A stretch of 30,259 nucleotides of DNA, taken from Ophiothrix spiculata. Lineage: Eukaryota; Echinodermata; Ophiuroidea; Amphilepidida; Ophiotrichidae. The position numbers and the translations under genes were made by a program. This document shows positions 10,828-21,235 of the stretch, in pieces. The notes below the pieces were generated by a model. The model searched no databases. It saw only the letters and a list, made by a program, of their open reading frames with translations, and was not told the origin of the DNA. Where the stretch lies: the NCBI GenBank assembly GCA_000969725.1, contig JXSR01S005500.1, one strand, 5' to 3'. The number at the start of each line of letters is the position of its first letter. Positions within the stretch are counted from its first letter, which is position 1.

Positions 10828-10937
10828 AGATATTTTTTTATTGGTTGTTTTGTGTACAAAGGTATAGGCAATTTTGGTTTCTCACATTCTTTCGAAGTAT
10901 TTCAGATTTTTTGAACACAAATGACTGGCATCTCTGT
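10828..10937. mobile_element. truncated copy of the 173-bp hAT-like MITE
   Basis: From about ttattggttgttttgtgtac to ctggcatctctg the sequence follows the 3' two thirds of the element at 8753-8925, with a few substitutions. The left terminal repeat is missing, so this copy is broken at its 5' side. Confidence 0.85.
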
Positions 10938-11852
10938 ATTAAATAGAGTACTTCTGAGATGATTACAATGAATTTTTTCTTGAGCATTCTCAATTGCGTA
11001 TCTAGGATAGCTCTCATCAGAACAATACTTGTGGGACCTTATCATACTAGTCCTCACTTAAGCATATGGAATATGAAAAGAAAGTTGAGAATCCAGACTT
11101 CGGTATTCCTCATCTTGATTAAAAATAATTCAAGTCAGAAAGTCTAACTATTCTTTTCAAATTACAATTGATGTGAGATTATAACTCAGCAAATTGCAAA
11201 ACCATTTGTTGAAAACCTTAGCGCGGACCTTTGTCGAGGGCAATATCCTGGAAGTACCTCTTCCTCTCTCTGTCACAAATCATTTGCAAAGCAAATAGTT
11301 TGATGTCTTCATTTAATAAAGTTTCTTGCCTTGTCCTAGGACTAGCGTAGCCTAGCATTTAATGCATGCATTAAGGGTCGGGTAAGGAAATGGCTGTTAG
11401 ACTGTCTTATGTTCTTGTTGTTGTAAGATACAACAATGTTGGAGTGATGAAATTGCTGAACTCTGAATGTGCCATTCGTTGTGGCTTGCTATGTGGGTTC
11501 AGGTTGCAAGAAATCCCTGAATCCAGGTGAAAGCATGCACCTTATGCCCTTCCAATTCTGAGCTGAGGGGGTAAAGTCTAGAGACTAGAAATGGGGAAAA
11601 TGTTTGTATGGGAGATCTGAGAGTCAGTTTCCATTTTACAACCCATGGTGGACAGGGTCTATTTCATAGTTACAGTTTCACTTTAACATAGTGATGCACT
11701 TGCTAGTATGTTGTTCAGGCATGGTCCAAGGGTTTATTGTTAGGAGGGGCAACTTACATGTGAAGCCAAAAAGTACACCCAAATTTTTTTGATGTAGCTT
11801 ATGAAAACCGAAAAGCAAACAATGGTAACATGCAAGCCAGATCCAGCTTCTT

Positions 11853-11866
11853 CCCCCCCCCCCCCC
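11853..11866 (+). repeat. C14 homopolymer
   Basis: A run of 14 C, the longest such run in the window and a likely sequencing or length-polymorphism spot. It lies within a diffuse repeat-like stretch, 11740-11900. Confidence 0.95.
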
Positions 11867-12589
11867 GGTGCTGCCACTGATGTGGTTTAGGTTTATATTA
11901 GGCCCAAAAAAAAAGAAAAAAGAACTCTGTCTCAGCTTCCTTAGGCCCAAAATTCTAAGCGCTACACATTTTATTTAAGTCAAAAAGGCTATGTGCTACA
12001 CAGAAATCTTTTTTTTTATTACGTTTTTTAGGTCACTATTTTTTTCCCCAGCCATTTCACGCCTGAATTGTTTTCATTTTTTATCTCTCGATGTAAATTA
12101 AAGCAAAAAACCTCTTGAAAACCTATAAAAAAAAAGAAATGCGGTAAAATTCATGAAATTTTGTTGCATTTCATTTCTTTTTGGGGAATAGGAGATTGTT
12201 TCAGTTAGATATGCTAGGTCGCCTTGCTGATGCTTAAGTTTTATGTAGAATTCTTGATCTTTATTGCATGATAAAATTGCAACATATATTTTTTCATTGC
12301 CAAGATTTTCTTCCAAATGTAAATTAAACTTGACATTGTAACATGCTGAAATGTAAATTATTGTTGTTGTTTTTGATCCGCGCTAGATTCAGTCAAAATG
12401 TAGCCTTTCCCGTTAATGGCACGAATTCTATAAGGAGTGGCCACGTTTGTTATATAGCTGGAAATTCACTTATGTAAAGTCTATTTTGAGATATTTATAA
12501 TGCACTATATATTTTACTTGGATATCACCCTGACCAGCCGTTTTAGTAACTAGATATATGGAGGTAATCATGGCCTTTTACTTTTTTAA

Positions 12590-12870
12590 CATATGGTATC
12601 GTGCTGTGGCTGCATAAAATTCAGCATTTTCCTTTAGTGTCTTCCGATTGATAGGGTATGACTTACCAGGAATACACTGTATGAAGCTCCCCAAGAAGGA
12701 CCATTCGCACAGAGGATTAACGGTTTTACGTGACTTCAGAAACACAGAGCAATTAGAGTAAAGTTTCTTACCAAAGGAAACAAGTAGACATGGTCCGACC
12801 GGCAGTGCTGCCAACGGGGCACGAACCCACAACCTCTGTATTATGAGTCCCATGCTCTGAACCAAACCAA
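12590..12870 (-). mobile_element. tRNA-Met-derived SINE
   Basis: On the minus strand a tRNA-like head starts near 12870. It has a CAT anticodon in ctcataat (12843-12845 on +) and a B-box-like ggttcgtgccc (12817-12827 on +), resembling elongator tRNA-Met with extra mismatches. It passes directly into a body with cctttggtaagaaacttta and ctaattgctctgtg, a motif I associate with tRNA-derived SINEs of marine invertebrates (from memory, unverified). It is not a functional tRNA: the acceptor stem does not close well. A fragment with similar 3' sequence (catatggtatcgt) lies near 14211. Confidence 0.65.
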
Positions 12871-13088
12871 CACAACATTTATTTGATTTTGATCTCTTTA
12901 TATCATGATTATTTGGCCTTTATTATGCAAAAGATCATCCAGTTCTAATTTGTACAAAAATAGTAATTTTGATTTATAAATGTCTTCAAGAATGCATGCA
13001 AAACTTTTTAGATATAGATTTGAAAACTTGTCCAAGTACACTTTCCCTATGACATTGAACACAGAAAGAACTTGGTATTTATATTTCG

Positions 13089-13347
13089 TCATGTGAGTGC
13101 AAGAAAATTGTATCTGCAATAGCTGCCATTTGTCATTAATTTTGATTGCACACTGTATATTCTCCAGTCTTTGGTCAGTGGTTCTTGAAATGGTTCTTCA
13201 GGTGACGGTGTCACCTGCAGAACCATTTCAAGAGCCACTGACATGGCAGGGAAAATTTCAGGGATTTTTCATATTCTAGTGACTAGACGTTAAATAAATA
13301 TAACACAAGGCAGCCATTACAGATACGACTTTCTTGCACTCACATGA
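13089..13347. mobile_element. palindromic MITE family P, copy 1 (complete)
   Basis: The ends are exact inverted repeats, tcatgtgagtgcaagaaa at 13089 and tttcttgcactcacatga ending at 13347. The adjoining inner arms pair too (gtatctgcaatagctgcc with ggcagccattacagatac). The middle is a 69-bp near-perfect palindrome at 13174-13242 with arms from gtcagtggttcttgaaatgg. The whole element could fold on itself. Related copies are at 29995 to the window end and, degraded, at about 27392-27990. Non-coding; superfamily not assigned. Confidence 0.88.
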
Positions 13348-14404
13348 TGATTTGAGAATATCTTGTGTTTTTGTCTTTCATTGACAACCTGATAATTATG
13401 TGGCATCTCTAGGGTGGCATCTTATAAAGTCAATATAACAGAGATGTTTCCGTTTGAAGCATATGTCTTAAAGAGAAAGGAAATCAAAGATGTAGGATAA
13501 AGGTTAGAATTTTCAGTTGCATGGAAAAGAATTTCAACTTTATTTGTGTGTTTATAAGAGAAAGTTGTCTTTGTTGACATATAAGGAAATTAGGATGAGT
13601 TGAAGATGCCACAATGATAGGATAAAGATAAGATCATTTAATAAGGAATGAATGGATTGATATGGAGAGAAGAAATTACCACTGTAGTGTAGAAGGAAAC
13701 GTGTTTGAAGAGGAAGGATTTTTGATTTGATCTTTGTTGATTTTAGTTGTCAATATGTACAGTTTATTTTGGAAAATTGGAATGATTTTTGGTGGAGGAG
13801 AAGTGAAGCTGTGAAGTTTCAGTATGGGTGAAGTTTGAATGTATAAGTCATAGTAGATACCACCCACTTGTTTTAATTCTAATGAACACAAAGTTTCCAC
13901 TGTATACTTTTGTTAACTTAGAAGTTCAAAGCAAAAATCAGACTCTGTTGTGAGATCCTTAGCATATCCCTTGTATTCTACAACAATGTGGACTGATTGG
14001 GATTGATTAAGACCAAATCACTGTGCATTAATATATTTTGTGCAGGAACCTTTCATGATTTTGGTATTATTTTTGACTATTTTTGTTGCTACCACATTGA
14101 CAAACCTTGAACACAAGTTCATTCGAATATTCAGTAAGATTGGGTATGATGTTATCATGTTTTGAAAAATACAGACAGAGGAGGGTGGCTGTGGCAACTA
14201 TTACTGGTTGCCATATGGTATCGTAGCCGATCCCTGGCTGCGTCATGTCCTACACCGCCTCTGGCGTAAGCCGTTGGAAAACTCTTGTAAAGATATAACT
14301 TCCGGGATGGTCACTAAAATTATATTCCTAATCGGTAAAAAAATGATAAAATCTATAAACAGTGGGGTTAACATGTGAACCCCAGTGGATTTGGAATAAC
14401 ATAA

Positions 14405-14560
14405 TGATTACTATTAAATACTATAAGAACACATTTGTAATTTTTTGTGACCCAATTATAGAAATACATGTAAAATGTATCCTAAATTTGCGTATTAGAA
14501 ATCCCTTGTCACTAAATCTACTAGCTTCAGTAAATTGTGCCCTGTGTCGCCTGAATACAG
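14405..14560 (+). repeat. dispersed repeat R, copy 4
   Basis: Matches the copies at 1130, 4450 and 6815: actataagaacacatttgta, then caattatagaaatacatg, taaaatgtatcctaaatttg and the ctagtaaat-type end. A small insert (ctactagcttcag) sits in the core relative to the others. Confidence 0.7.
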
Positions 14561-15370
14561 ACTAATTTATTTTCCCTGTATGGTCATTTGTTTATGTGCA
14601 TTAATTGCCTGCTTACTGTATACTTCAATGTTTATAGGGTATATTTTCACCTAGAGAGTCAACAGAGTTTGTCATAAATCATCTAATTTTAACATGTGAA
14701 AGTGTATGGAAATATGGGAATGCACTTCTGTCAAAGACTAGAAAGTGTATATACAACATATGCAATTGGTCTTGGATGATGGTTGTCCAGTTTAATTTGA
14801 TTTTGCATCTCATTTTTGGAACTTTGAAAATATTTTTAGGAAATCTTCTTTATCAAATACTTGTTTTCGAATGAGAATGTAATGATGATATCAGTTTCAT
14901 CAGATTTCAAGCTCTGATCCTTTAATTCATTAAGTGTTATGGCATAACCAGAATTTTTGTGTATTGCTGCATGTTATAATGAAGTTCATAGTTGTAGACT
15001 ATATAGTGCTAATTATCTTTGGAAATATTTTGCAAAATCTGTTATATTGTGTAAATTGAACTCCTGACTTTTTGGTCATATGGAAAGAGGACCAGAATTA
15101 AAAAAAAATGAAAATAAGTTTCAAATCATAGAATAACACACAATGGATGCATGATATTGGAGAGGGGTGGTTTTATTACAGTAAAACAGGTTTAGATTTA
15201 ATTACAACCTTTTTAGGAAAATCTTTTTGTATGTGTGTGTAGACAAAATTAAACCCTTTTATCATTTAAAAAACATTTCAATAAACTCTGGCTTGTGTTT
15301 CTTGTTTGATTGCATGCATGACTGTCTTGTGCCTCTTTACTGTCATCACTTTAGTTGGTGTCATAATTCC

Positions 15371-16720
15371 TTAGTCTAAACAAAAGTGCAGGTTGCAGGT
15401 CACATAAGCAATGAGACCCTGTACTCTGAATGTTTGTTTACACTGGAATAATGACACTGTCTTTAGTTTCCACTTTGTGCTAACATTCCTACCTTGTACC
15501 CTCATGTATAATACAGCGCACCCTTTTCTTGCGTGCATACTCAGCCGCAGTGCAGCGTCGTGGTAGTTCGGTGAGTCTGTCTGATCTTAGTTGAGTCATG
15601 TTTTTTTGCAAGTTATGTTAGTCAGATTTAGTTTTGTAATTTGATGTCTTTGCCTTGCTTGTACTTTGTTGATTTCTAGTATTTTTAGTATGTAGTTTGT
15701 TTCAAGTGGCATGTTAGTGGATTTTGTATTTACTGTATGCTATCCTGCATTTCCCGTTTCCTCTTTAGTTGATTTTTTCCATTTCCTATTTGCTATTCAC
15801 TCTCTTCCTGTAATGTTGTAGTTATTAAATCAATACATATTTGCATCATTTTAGCTTTGATTTGACAGGGACATTGACATTTCAGATAGCATTAATATAT
15901 AAATCTTCATTTGACAGAAAAATTCAAAGACTTAAGAAATATTTGAAACATTTGCAGTTGATAAAGCTTAGGCCAAATAAAATTAATAGTTTGTCTCAAA
16001 GCTCCCGCGCGCATTAGTTTTATCGTCCGCATTAGTTTCCTCAAAATCCTAAAAATTGATTTTGTTTGCCCTTTTTTATTTTTTTTTTCACCGAAACTGT
16101 GAAAAAACAAATGACAACAATGGTTAATTTATTTTATTTGATTCTTTATTCTGTTTTTGAGTTCTAAAAAAGCTATCATGTAAATATATGAGGGGGTACA
16201 TATGGAACTCTTGTCAAATAGCACTCAGGACTTCTGTCACATACAAAAAAAAAATCTAAAAAAAGAAAAAAAAACTTACTAAAACACCGCATTTCGCATT
16301 AGTTTTTCAAGAAAGGAGAGGAGAGCTTTGAGACAAACTATTTATTTTATTTAGCCTTACTATGTAATGTGTTTCTGATAAATCCCCAATGTCGTCATTA
16401 TAGACCTTGATATCTGCCACCTTAAATCATACCTTTCCTTTCCCATAATCAACCTTCTTATCCCTTACCTCCTTTCTTCCTTTCCATTTCCTTTTCCAAC
16501 CCTAACCCTTTATCAATCATTTCCAATCCTTTCCTTATTCCACTGCCTTCACAGTATCAGCTTTCATCATTTCGAATGATTTATAAGGTCTTTAAATGCT
16601 TAAAAATGACATATGTCCTCCCTTTTCAATATAAATTGGACAGTTTAAACAGAAATCCAGAGTGCAGGGTCTCATTGTTTGTCAATGCAATCCCTGTCCT
16701 AGATTTTTGTTTACATTATC
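15371..16720. repeat. inverted repeat pair around a MITE
   Basis: Left arm about 15371-15450 (core gcaatgagaccctgtactct, then gaatgtttgttta) and right arm about 16641-16720 (core agagtgcagggtctcattgt) match in reverse complement with moderate divergence over roughly 75 bp. They may be the ends of a 1.3-kb transposon or two independent copies of one repeat. Between them is GC-richer sequence near 15530-15590 and a Harbinger-like MITE. No transposase seen. Confidence 0.55.
15971..16356. mobile_element. PIF/Harbinger-like MITE, TTA flanks
   Basis: A 386-bp element with about 34-bp inverted ends: ggccaaataaaattaatagt then ttgtctcaaagctc at the left, and the complement gagctttgagacaaactatt then tattttatttagcc at the right. 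Direct TTA repeats lie at 15968-15970 and 16357-16359. A TTA/TWA duplication and GG..CC ends are typical of Harbinger elements. The inner part repeats cgcattagttt three times. No coding capacity. Confidence 0.8.
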
Positions 16721-17827
16721 CAACATATTTTTGTAAAAATAGATGGTTGTTGTAGTTGGAACTAGGCAATTCCAGGATGCTTAGCTGTTGTATGCTTTGT
16801 CATCATATGTTTTATTTGTGAATAAAAAGATTCACATTTGAAAAATTATGCTTAAGTATCATTTAAGAAAATAAAATAGGCTAAGGATGGGTAGAAACTA
16901 TAATTTATTTTTTCATCTTTATCTGTTGTGTATGCAGAAAAGTTGAATTGAGATCACTTTTCCCAAGTTCCTGTTGCCCCCATTTGGTCTTGCAAAATTA
17001 CTGAGAGCGTCTAACAAAGAGACTTTTTTCAAAAGAGTATACAAGTCTACACTTATATATTATTATTATTATTTCTTTCTTTATTGAGGGTTATACATAT
17101 ATAAGGGTGGCAAATTTTTTCATTAATTGATGTAATCTAGGACACAAAATTTCATCCTCTTAAATATTGATTGCCCGGGATTGATTGCCTCTTTATCAGT
17201 AACGCCAGTAGGTCTATCTGTTGCTCTGCTTGTATAGATTTGTATTGAAAGTATTCTTGAGGTAAAAATGAAATTAGATATAATAAATAAGTCAACCATC
17301 TGCCTGTCTGTGTGCATTTTGGAGCCATCATCATCATCGACATCATTTCATCAACATATCATATGCTTTGCATCCCGTTCTAGTTCCCATACCCAAATCA
17401 GTTGCCAAAATACCTTGGTTCCTGACTGTATGAAGAAGAACTATTCTGTTTTAGGGCTGAAAGTGTAATACCAATTTGCATCATTAAATCATCGCTCTGC
17501 ATCATGTTATCATCATTCGCAACCAATCCATCTGGCCTGTTATGTGCAAAGCATATCCTTCCATCCACCTTTGGTTGGCAAGTCATGCCTGCAAAGCGTT
17601 CCATTACCATCCATATTCCATTAGAAATGTTCCATTTTTGGACTGAAAAAAACACCTGGTATGAATTTCATTTTTCAGGAGCTTTTAGTCCGTGTGCATC
17701 ATGTCATCATCATCATGCAGAAATGTGATTGGCTTGTCATATGAAAATATCCTGCAAGAAATCCTAAGCATAAAAATGACCGATGCTAGACACTAATGTT
17801 ACCAATATTTATCCATCTCTGTTACAG

Positions 17828-17872
17828 CCTGAAGAGAGCATTGCCAGGGACATTGCCAAGTTGCACAACAAG
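17828..17872 (+). CDS. WASHC2: WASHC2 exon c, copy 1 (helical 15-residue exon)
   Basis: A 45-bp exon in phase 0 at both ends, translating to PEESIARDIAKLHNK. The acceptor is ctctgttacag ending at 17827. The donor is AAG followed by gtccgc, which has GT but a poor +3 to +6 match and may be weak. The peptide alternates charged and aliphatic residues, as in a short amphipathic helix, and contains no LFa motif. It fits a linker between repeats and leads in frame to the EDARRK start of the next exon. It is repeated unchanged at 20053-20097 beyond the assembly gap. The weak donor is the main doubt; preservation of frame with both neighbours is the main support. Confidence 0.65.
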
Positions 17873-18320
17873 GTCCGCTATTATTCGATTGTCAAATTCA
17901 TAACAGAAAATATACTGAAATTTTAAGAGAATGTACAATACTGTTTACTGAATTCAATATTGCTTAAATCACAATTATGCTTGTAAGTTTAACAGACTGA
18001 AATAAGTTAAATTATGTCTTCTAAATTTGTCATCTTGCATATTATTACAGAAATACAATCAATTCATGATATTTAAAAGTTAGCTTACAGTCACTGTTAA
18101 CAGTTTGAGATGTGCCCTTGAATTTTACATCCATGGTTCCATATGGTTAAACCTTCAGCGGAATTGATTGAAACCTCGAAAGATTTCTAAAATTTGTAAT
18201 GAGGTCAAAATATTGCATGAGAAATCATTATGGATTCCAAATTACTTTTCTGATGATACTTTACAAAATGAATGCCAACAAATGCTAAATTTCTCTGCAA
18301 TGTGTTTGTCTCTTTTGCAG

Positions 18321-18453
18321 GAGGATGCTAGGCGTAAGATCAGTGACCCATCAGATAAGAAGTCTGTGAAACAGACTGCAGCTGCAGCAGGAGGGTTGTT
18401 TGATGAAGATGATGATCTGTTTGCTGAAGCTGCCTCTAAACCTGCAAAGAAAG
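18321..18453 (+). CDS. WASHC2: WASHC2 exon d, copy 1 (LFa repeat)
   Basis: Exon of 133 bp with acceptor ctcttttgcag ending at 18320 and donor gtagga at 18454. It enters in phase 0 and leaves in phase 1. The translation begins EDARRKISDPSDKKSVKQ, then a short alanine run, then GGLFDEDDDLF, a textbook LFa repeat, and ends in SKPAKK. The basic segment before and after the acidic repeat is typical of the FAM21 tail, where each acidic L-F module is thought to dock onto VPS35. The open frame extends upstream past the acceptor to an ATG at 18168, but that part has no motif and is intronic. It differs from the second copy at 20546-20678 by one silent base (GCT versus GCA in the third codon). Confidence 0.9.
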
Positions 18454-18584
18454 GTAGGAACTGATTTAGCGTGTAGTTCCTCCTGATGTAGTCCTCTCTC
18501 AAGGTATTTAAGGAACCTCTGGGTTGAGTCAATTGACGGAACTTTGGCCAAGTCTACTATCTTTTAATCTGACAAGGTTTTTAA

Positions 18585-18870
18585 CTCTTTCAGTCCGGAA
18601 ACCCGCTCCCAGTGGCTCACAAAAGCGTGCATGATTGGCCAAATTTTTTTCAGCTCAACCTATAAAGATATATGAAAAAAATGTACAAGGTGGAATTTTT
18701 TTTTGCCTGTAACCACCTGATACGAAGAGGTATTTAGCGCCATCATCAATTTTGCCAAAAAGAATAATCCTTGCAATCTACAGCTATCATAAGTGAATAC
18801 CAGGTGGCGCTCTGAGCGGCTTTACGTCCAATAGAGCGTTTTGTGAAAAAGAAATTCCGGAGCAAGAGAG
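18585..18870. mobile_element. TTAA-flanked MITE, family K1, copy in block 1
   Basis: TTAA at 18581-18584 and 18871-18874 bounds a 286-bp element with inverted ends ctctttcagtccggaa and ttccggagcaagagag. Further imperfect pairing continues inward (ccgctcccagtggc with ggtggcgctctgagcgg). TTAA target duplications are made by Kolobok and piggyBac elements. Non-coding. It ends 45 bp before exon e. The same element in the second block is at 20810-21095. Confidence 0.8.
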
Positions 18871-18915
18871 TTAATGAGTGCAAATCAGACATAAACTATA
18901 TCTTTTGTTTTTCAG

Positions 18916-19010
18916 GATCCAAAGAGGTTGATTTGTTTGGTAATGATGAGGAGGAAGATCTATTTGGTGAGAAACCTGCCGAGACCAAGAAAGATACAAC
19001 AAAGAAAAAG
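18916..19010 (+). CDS. WASHC2: WASHC2 exon e, copy 1 (LFa repeat)
   Basis: Exon of 95 bp with acceptor ttttgtttttcag ending at 18915 and donor gtcagt at 19011. It enters in phase 1, completing the codon opened by exon d, and leaves in phase 0. The translation GSKEVDLFGNDEEEDLFG contains the LFa repeat LFGNDEEEDLF. It is followed by a lysine-rich linker (EKPAETKKDTTKKK). Reading through the donor meets a stop four codons later, so splicing is needed. A 286-bp TTAA-flanked MITE ends 45 bp before this exon, so the branch-point region must lie in the short unique stretch or in the MITE end. An identical second copy is at 21141-21235. Confidence 0.9.
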
Positions 19011-19147
19011 GTCAGTGAGGAGTAAGAGGATAAATTTAAGATAAAAATCAATTATAATATGAATGATTTTGAAATTCATTATAATACATCTAAATTCTTG
19101 TCCTGGAATTCTCTTTTTTTGTTTAAGATGGAATTAACTGTTAATTA

Positions 19148-19502
19148 ACAAAGAAGTGAGCGTGTAACCCATGTGTAAAAGGCTGTATTTGGGAAATATT
19201 TGGAAATTTTGCCCAGATTAAAGTCATCAAATTTTCAAATGTTTTGATTCTTCCATTTTAGCTTTACTTTTTGGCCACTTGTAGGAGTGTTCTAAGAGAC
19301 CTACAGTATTGTACAAGATGTTTTAGTGTTTTTGTAATATTACATCTTGTTTGAATTGTTGGAAAAACAAAGAAGTGGGCCTGTAACCCATGTGTAAAAG
19401 GCTGTATTTGGGAAATATTTGGAATTTTTGCCCAGATTAAAGTCATCAAATTTTCAAATGTTTTGATTCTTCCATTTTAGCTTTACTTTTTGGCCACTTG
19501 TA
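19148..19502 (+). repeat. 219-bp direct repeat cut by the gap
   Basis: The intron segment starting aacaaagaagtgagcgtg at 19148 is repeated from 19367 (aacaaagaagtgggcctg) up to the first N at 19503, an offset of 219 bp. The two units differ at several bases, so they are distinct copies and not an exact assembly echo. The second block copy (21372 onward) has only one unit and then passes into unrelated sequence (gattatttgagc). Copy 1 therefore carries a tandem array that copy 2 lacks, or copy 2 lost it. Confidence 0.85.
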
Positions 19503-19552
19503 NNNNNNNNNNNNNNNNNNNNNNNNNNNNNNNNNNNNNNNNNNNNNNNNNN
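19503..19552. other. assembly gap (50 N)
   Basis: Exactly 50 undetermined bases, a round number that is usually a placeholder and not a measured size. The left flank ends inside a 219-bp direct repeat and the right flank starts with a restart of sequence already seen at 17331. Any annotation that joins exons across this point depends on whether the two contigs are truly consecutive. Confidence 0.98.
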
Positions 19553-20052
19553 TCATCATCGACATCATTTCATCAACATATCATATGCTTTGCATCCCGT
19601 TCTAGTTCCCATACCCAAATCAGTTGCCAAAATACCTTGGTTCCTGACTGTATGAAGAAGAACTATTCTGTTTTAGGGCTGAAAGTGTAATACCAATTTG
19701 CATCATTAAATCATCGCTCTGCATCATGTTATCATCATTCGCAAACCAATCCATCTGGCCTGTTATGTGCAAAGCATATCCTTCCATCCACCTTTGGTTG
19801 GCAAGTCATGCCTGCAAAGCGTTCCATTACCATCCATATTCCATTAGAAATGTTCCATTTTTGGACTGAAAAAAAAACCCCTGGTATGAATTTCATTTTT
19901 CAGGAGCTTTTAGTCCGTGTGCATCATGTCATCATCATCATGCAGAAATGTGATTGGCTTGTCATATGAAAATATCCTGCAAGAAATCCTAAGCATAAAA
20001 ATGACCGATGCTAGACACTAATGTTACCAATATTTATCCATCTCTGTTACAG

Positions 20053-20097
20053 CCTGAAGAGAGCATTGCCAGGGACATTGCCAAGTTGCACAACAAG
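20053..20097 (+). CDS. WASHC2: WASHC2 exon c, copy 2
   Basis: Identical to the exon at 17828-17872, coding PEESIARDIAKLHNK in phase 0 at both ends, with acceptor ctctgttacag and the same weak donor gtccgc. If the block is a haplotype duplicate, only one of the two copies belongs in a transcript. If the duplication is real, a transcript could use both because phases are preserved. Confidence 0.6.
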
Positions 20098-20545
20098 GTC
20101 CGCTATTATTCGATTGTCAAATTCATAACAGAAAATATACTGAAATTTTAAGAGAATGTACAATACTGTTTACTGAATTCAATATTGCTTAAATCACAAT
20201 TATGCTTGTAAGTTTAACAGACTGAAATAAGTTAAATTATGTCTTCTAAATTTGTCATCTTGCATATTATTACAGAAATACAATCAATTCATGATATTTA
20301 AAAGTTAGCTTACAGTCACTGTTAACAGTTTGAGATGTGCCCTTGAATTTTACATCCATGGTTCCATATGGTTAAACCTTCAGCGGAATTGATTGAAACC
20401 TCGAAAGATGTCTAAAATTTGTAATGAGGTCAAAATATTGCATGAGAAATCATTATGGATTCCAAATTACTTTTCTGATGGTACTTTACAAAATGAATGC
20501 CAACAAATGCTAAATTTCTCTGCAATGTGTTTGTCTCTTTTGCAG

Positions 20546-20678
20546 GAGGATGCAAGGCGTAAGATCAGTGACCCATCAGATAAGAAGTCTGTGAAACAGA
20601 CTGCAGCTGCAGCAGGAGGGTTGTTTGATGAAGATGATGATCTGTTTGCTGAAGCTGCCTCTAAACCTGCAAAGAAAG
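20546..20678 (+). CDS. WASHC2: WASHC2 exon d, copy 2 (LFa repeat)
   Basis: Same borders, phases (0 in, 1 out) and protein as 18321-18453, including the LFa repeat LFDEDDDLF and the flanking alanine run and KPAKK linker. The only exon difference I see is the silent GCT to GCA change in its third codon. A silent change in the exon, with substitutions and indels confined to introns, fits either two alleles under selection or a young duplicate. Confidence 0.85.
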
Positions 20679-20809
20679 GTAGGAACTGATTTAGCGTGTA
20701 GTTCCTCCTGATGTAGTCCTCTCTCAAGGTATTTAAGGAACCTCTGGGTTGAGTCAATTGACGGAACTTTGGCCAAGTCTACTATCTTTTAATCTGACAA
20801 GGTTTTTAA

Positions 20810-21095
20810 CTCTTTCAGTCCGGAAACCCGCTCCCAGTGGCTCACAAAAGCGTGCATGATTGGCCAAATTTTTTTCAGCTCAACCTATAAAGATATATGA
20901 AAAAAATGTACAAGGTGGAATTTTTTTTTGCCTGTAACCACCTGATACGAAGAGGTATTTAGCGCCATCATCAATTTTGCCAAAAAGAATAATCCTTGCA
21001 ATCTACAGCTATCATAAGTGAATACCAGGTGGCGCTCTGAGCGGCTTTACGTCCAATAGAGCGTTTTGTGAAAAAGAAATTCCGGAGCAAGAGAG
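20810..21095. mobile_element. TTAA-flanked MITE, family K1, copy in block 2
   Basis: Same insertion as 18585-18870, with TTAA at 20806-20809 and 21096-21099, carried along in the duplicated exon block. It is not an independent transposition. Confidence 0.8.
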
Positions 21096-21140
21096 TTAAT
21101 GAGTGCAAATCAGACATAAACTATATCTTTTGTTTTTCAG

Positions 21141-21235
21141 GATCCAAAGAGGTTGATTTGTTTGGTAATGATGAGGAGGAAGATCTATTTGGTGAGAAAC
21201 CTGCCGAGACCAAGAAAGATACAACAAAGAAAAAG
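21141..21235 (+). CDS. WASHC2: WASHC2 exon e, copy 2 (LFa repeat)
   Basis: Identical in sequence to 18916-19010: acceptor tgtttttcag, phase 1 in and 0 out, LFa repeat LFGNDEEEDLF and a lysine-rich tail, donor gtcagt at 21236. It leads in frame to exon f at 22059. Because its contig continues without a gap to the downstream exons, this is the copy whose linkage to the rest of the gene is directly seen. Confidence 0.9.

Larger units (their letters stand above)
9896..17827 (+). other. large intron between exons b and c
   Basis: About 7.9 kb of AT-rich intron. Parts 9896-10826, 10938-12588, 13348-14404, 14561-15370 and 16360-17330 show no supported gene. They contain a C14 run at 11853-11866, A-rich and T-rich low complexity, and a TTA-type microsatellite near 17059-17073. 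Listed separately are a truncated MITE, a SINE, a palindromic MITE, a dispersed repeat and a Harbinger-like MITE. Confidence 0.65.
17331..19353 (+). repeat. duplicated exon block, copy 1
   Basis: This block recurs at 19553-21578 on the other side of the N gap. It starts at tcatcatcgacatc and runs through exons c, d and e and their introns to acatcttgtttg. By eye there are about half a dozen differences in 2 kb: an extra a near 19743, two extra bases in the A-run near 19870, and substitutions near 18189, 18257 and 18330. The offset therefore drifts from 2222 to 2225. Such near identity, with one end exactly at a scaffold gap, is what unmerged alleles look like in a heterozygous assembly. A very recent tandem duplication is the alternative. 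Confidence 0.95.

Noticed and set aside
12784-12870. Functional tRNA-Met gene on the minus strand
   Set aside because: B box and stems deviate, the acceptor stem does not pair well, and the sequence runs into a SINE body.
17398-17655. Minus-strand open frame of 85 codons, and a matching one in the duplicated block
   Set aside because: No motif, intronic, and its apparent repetition is due to the block duplication.
18168-18320. Upstream extension of the exon d reading frame to an ATG
   Set aside because: The segment before 18321 has a pyrimidine tract and AG acceptor at its end and encodes nothing FAM21-like; it is intron read-through.
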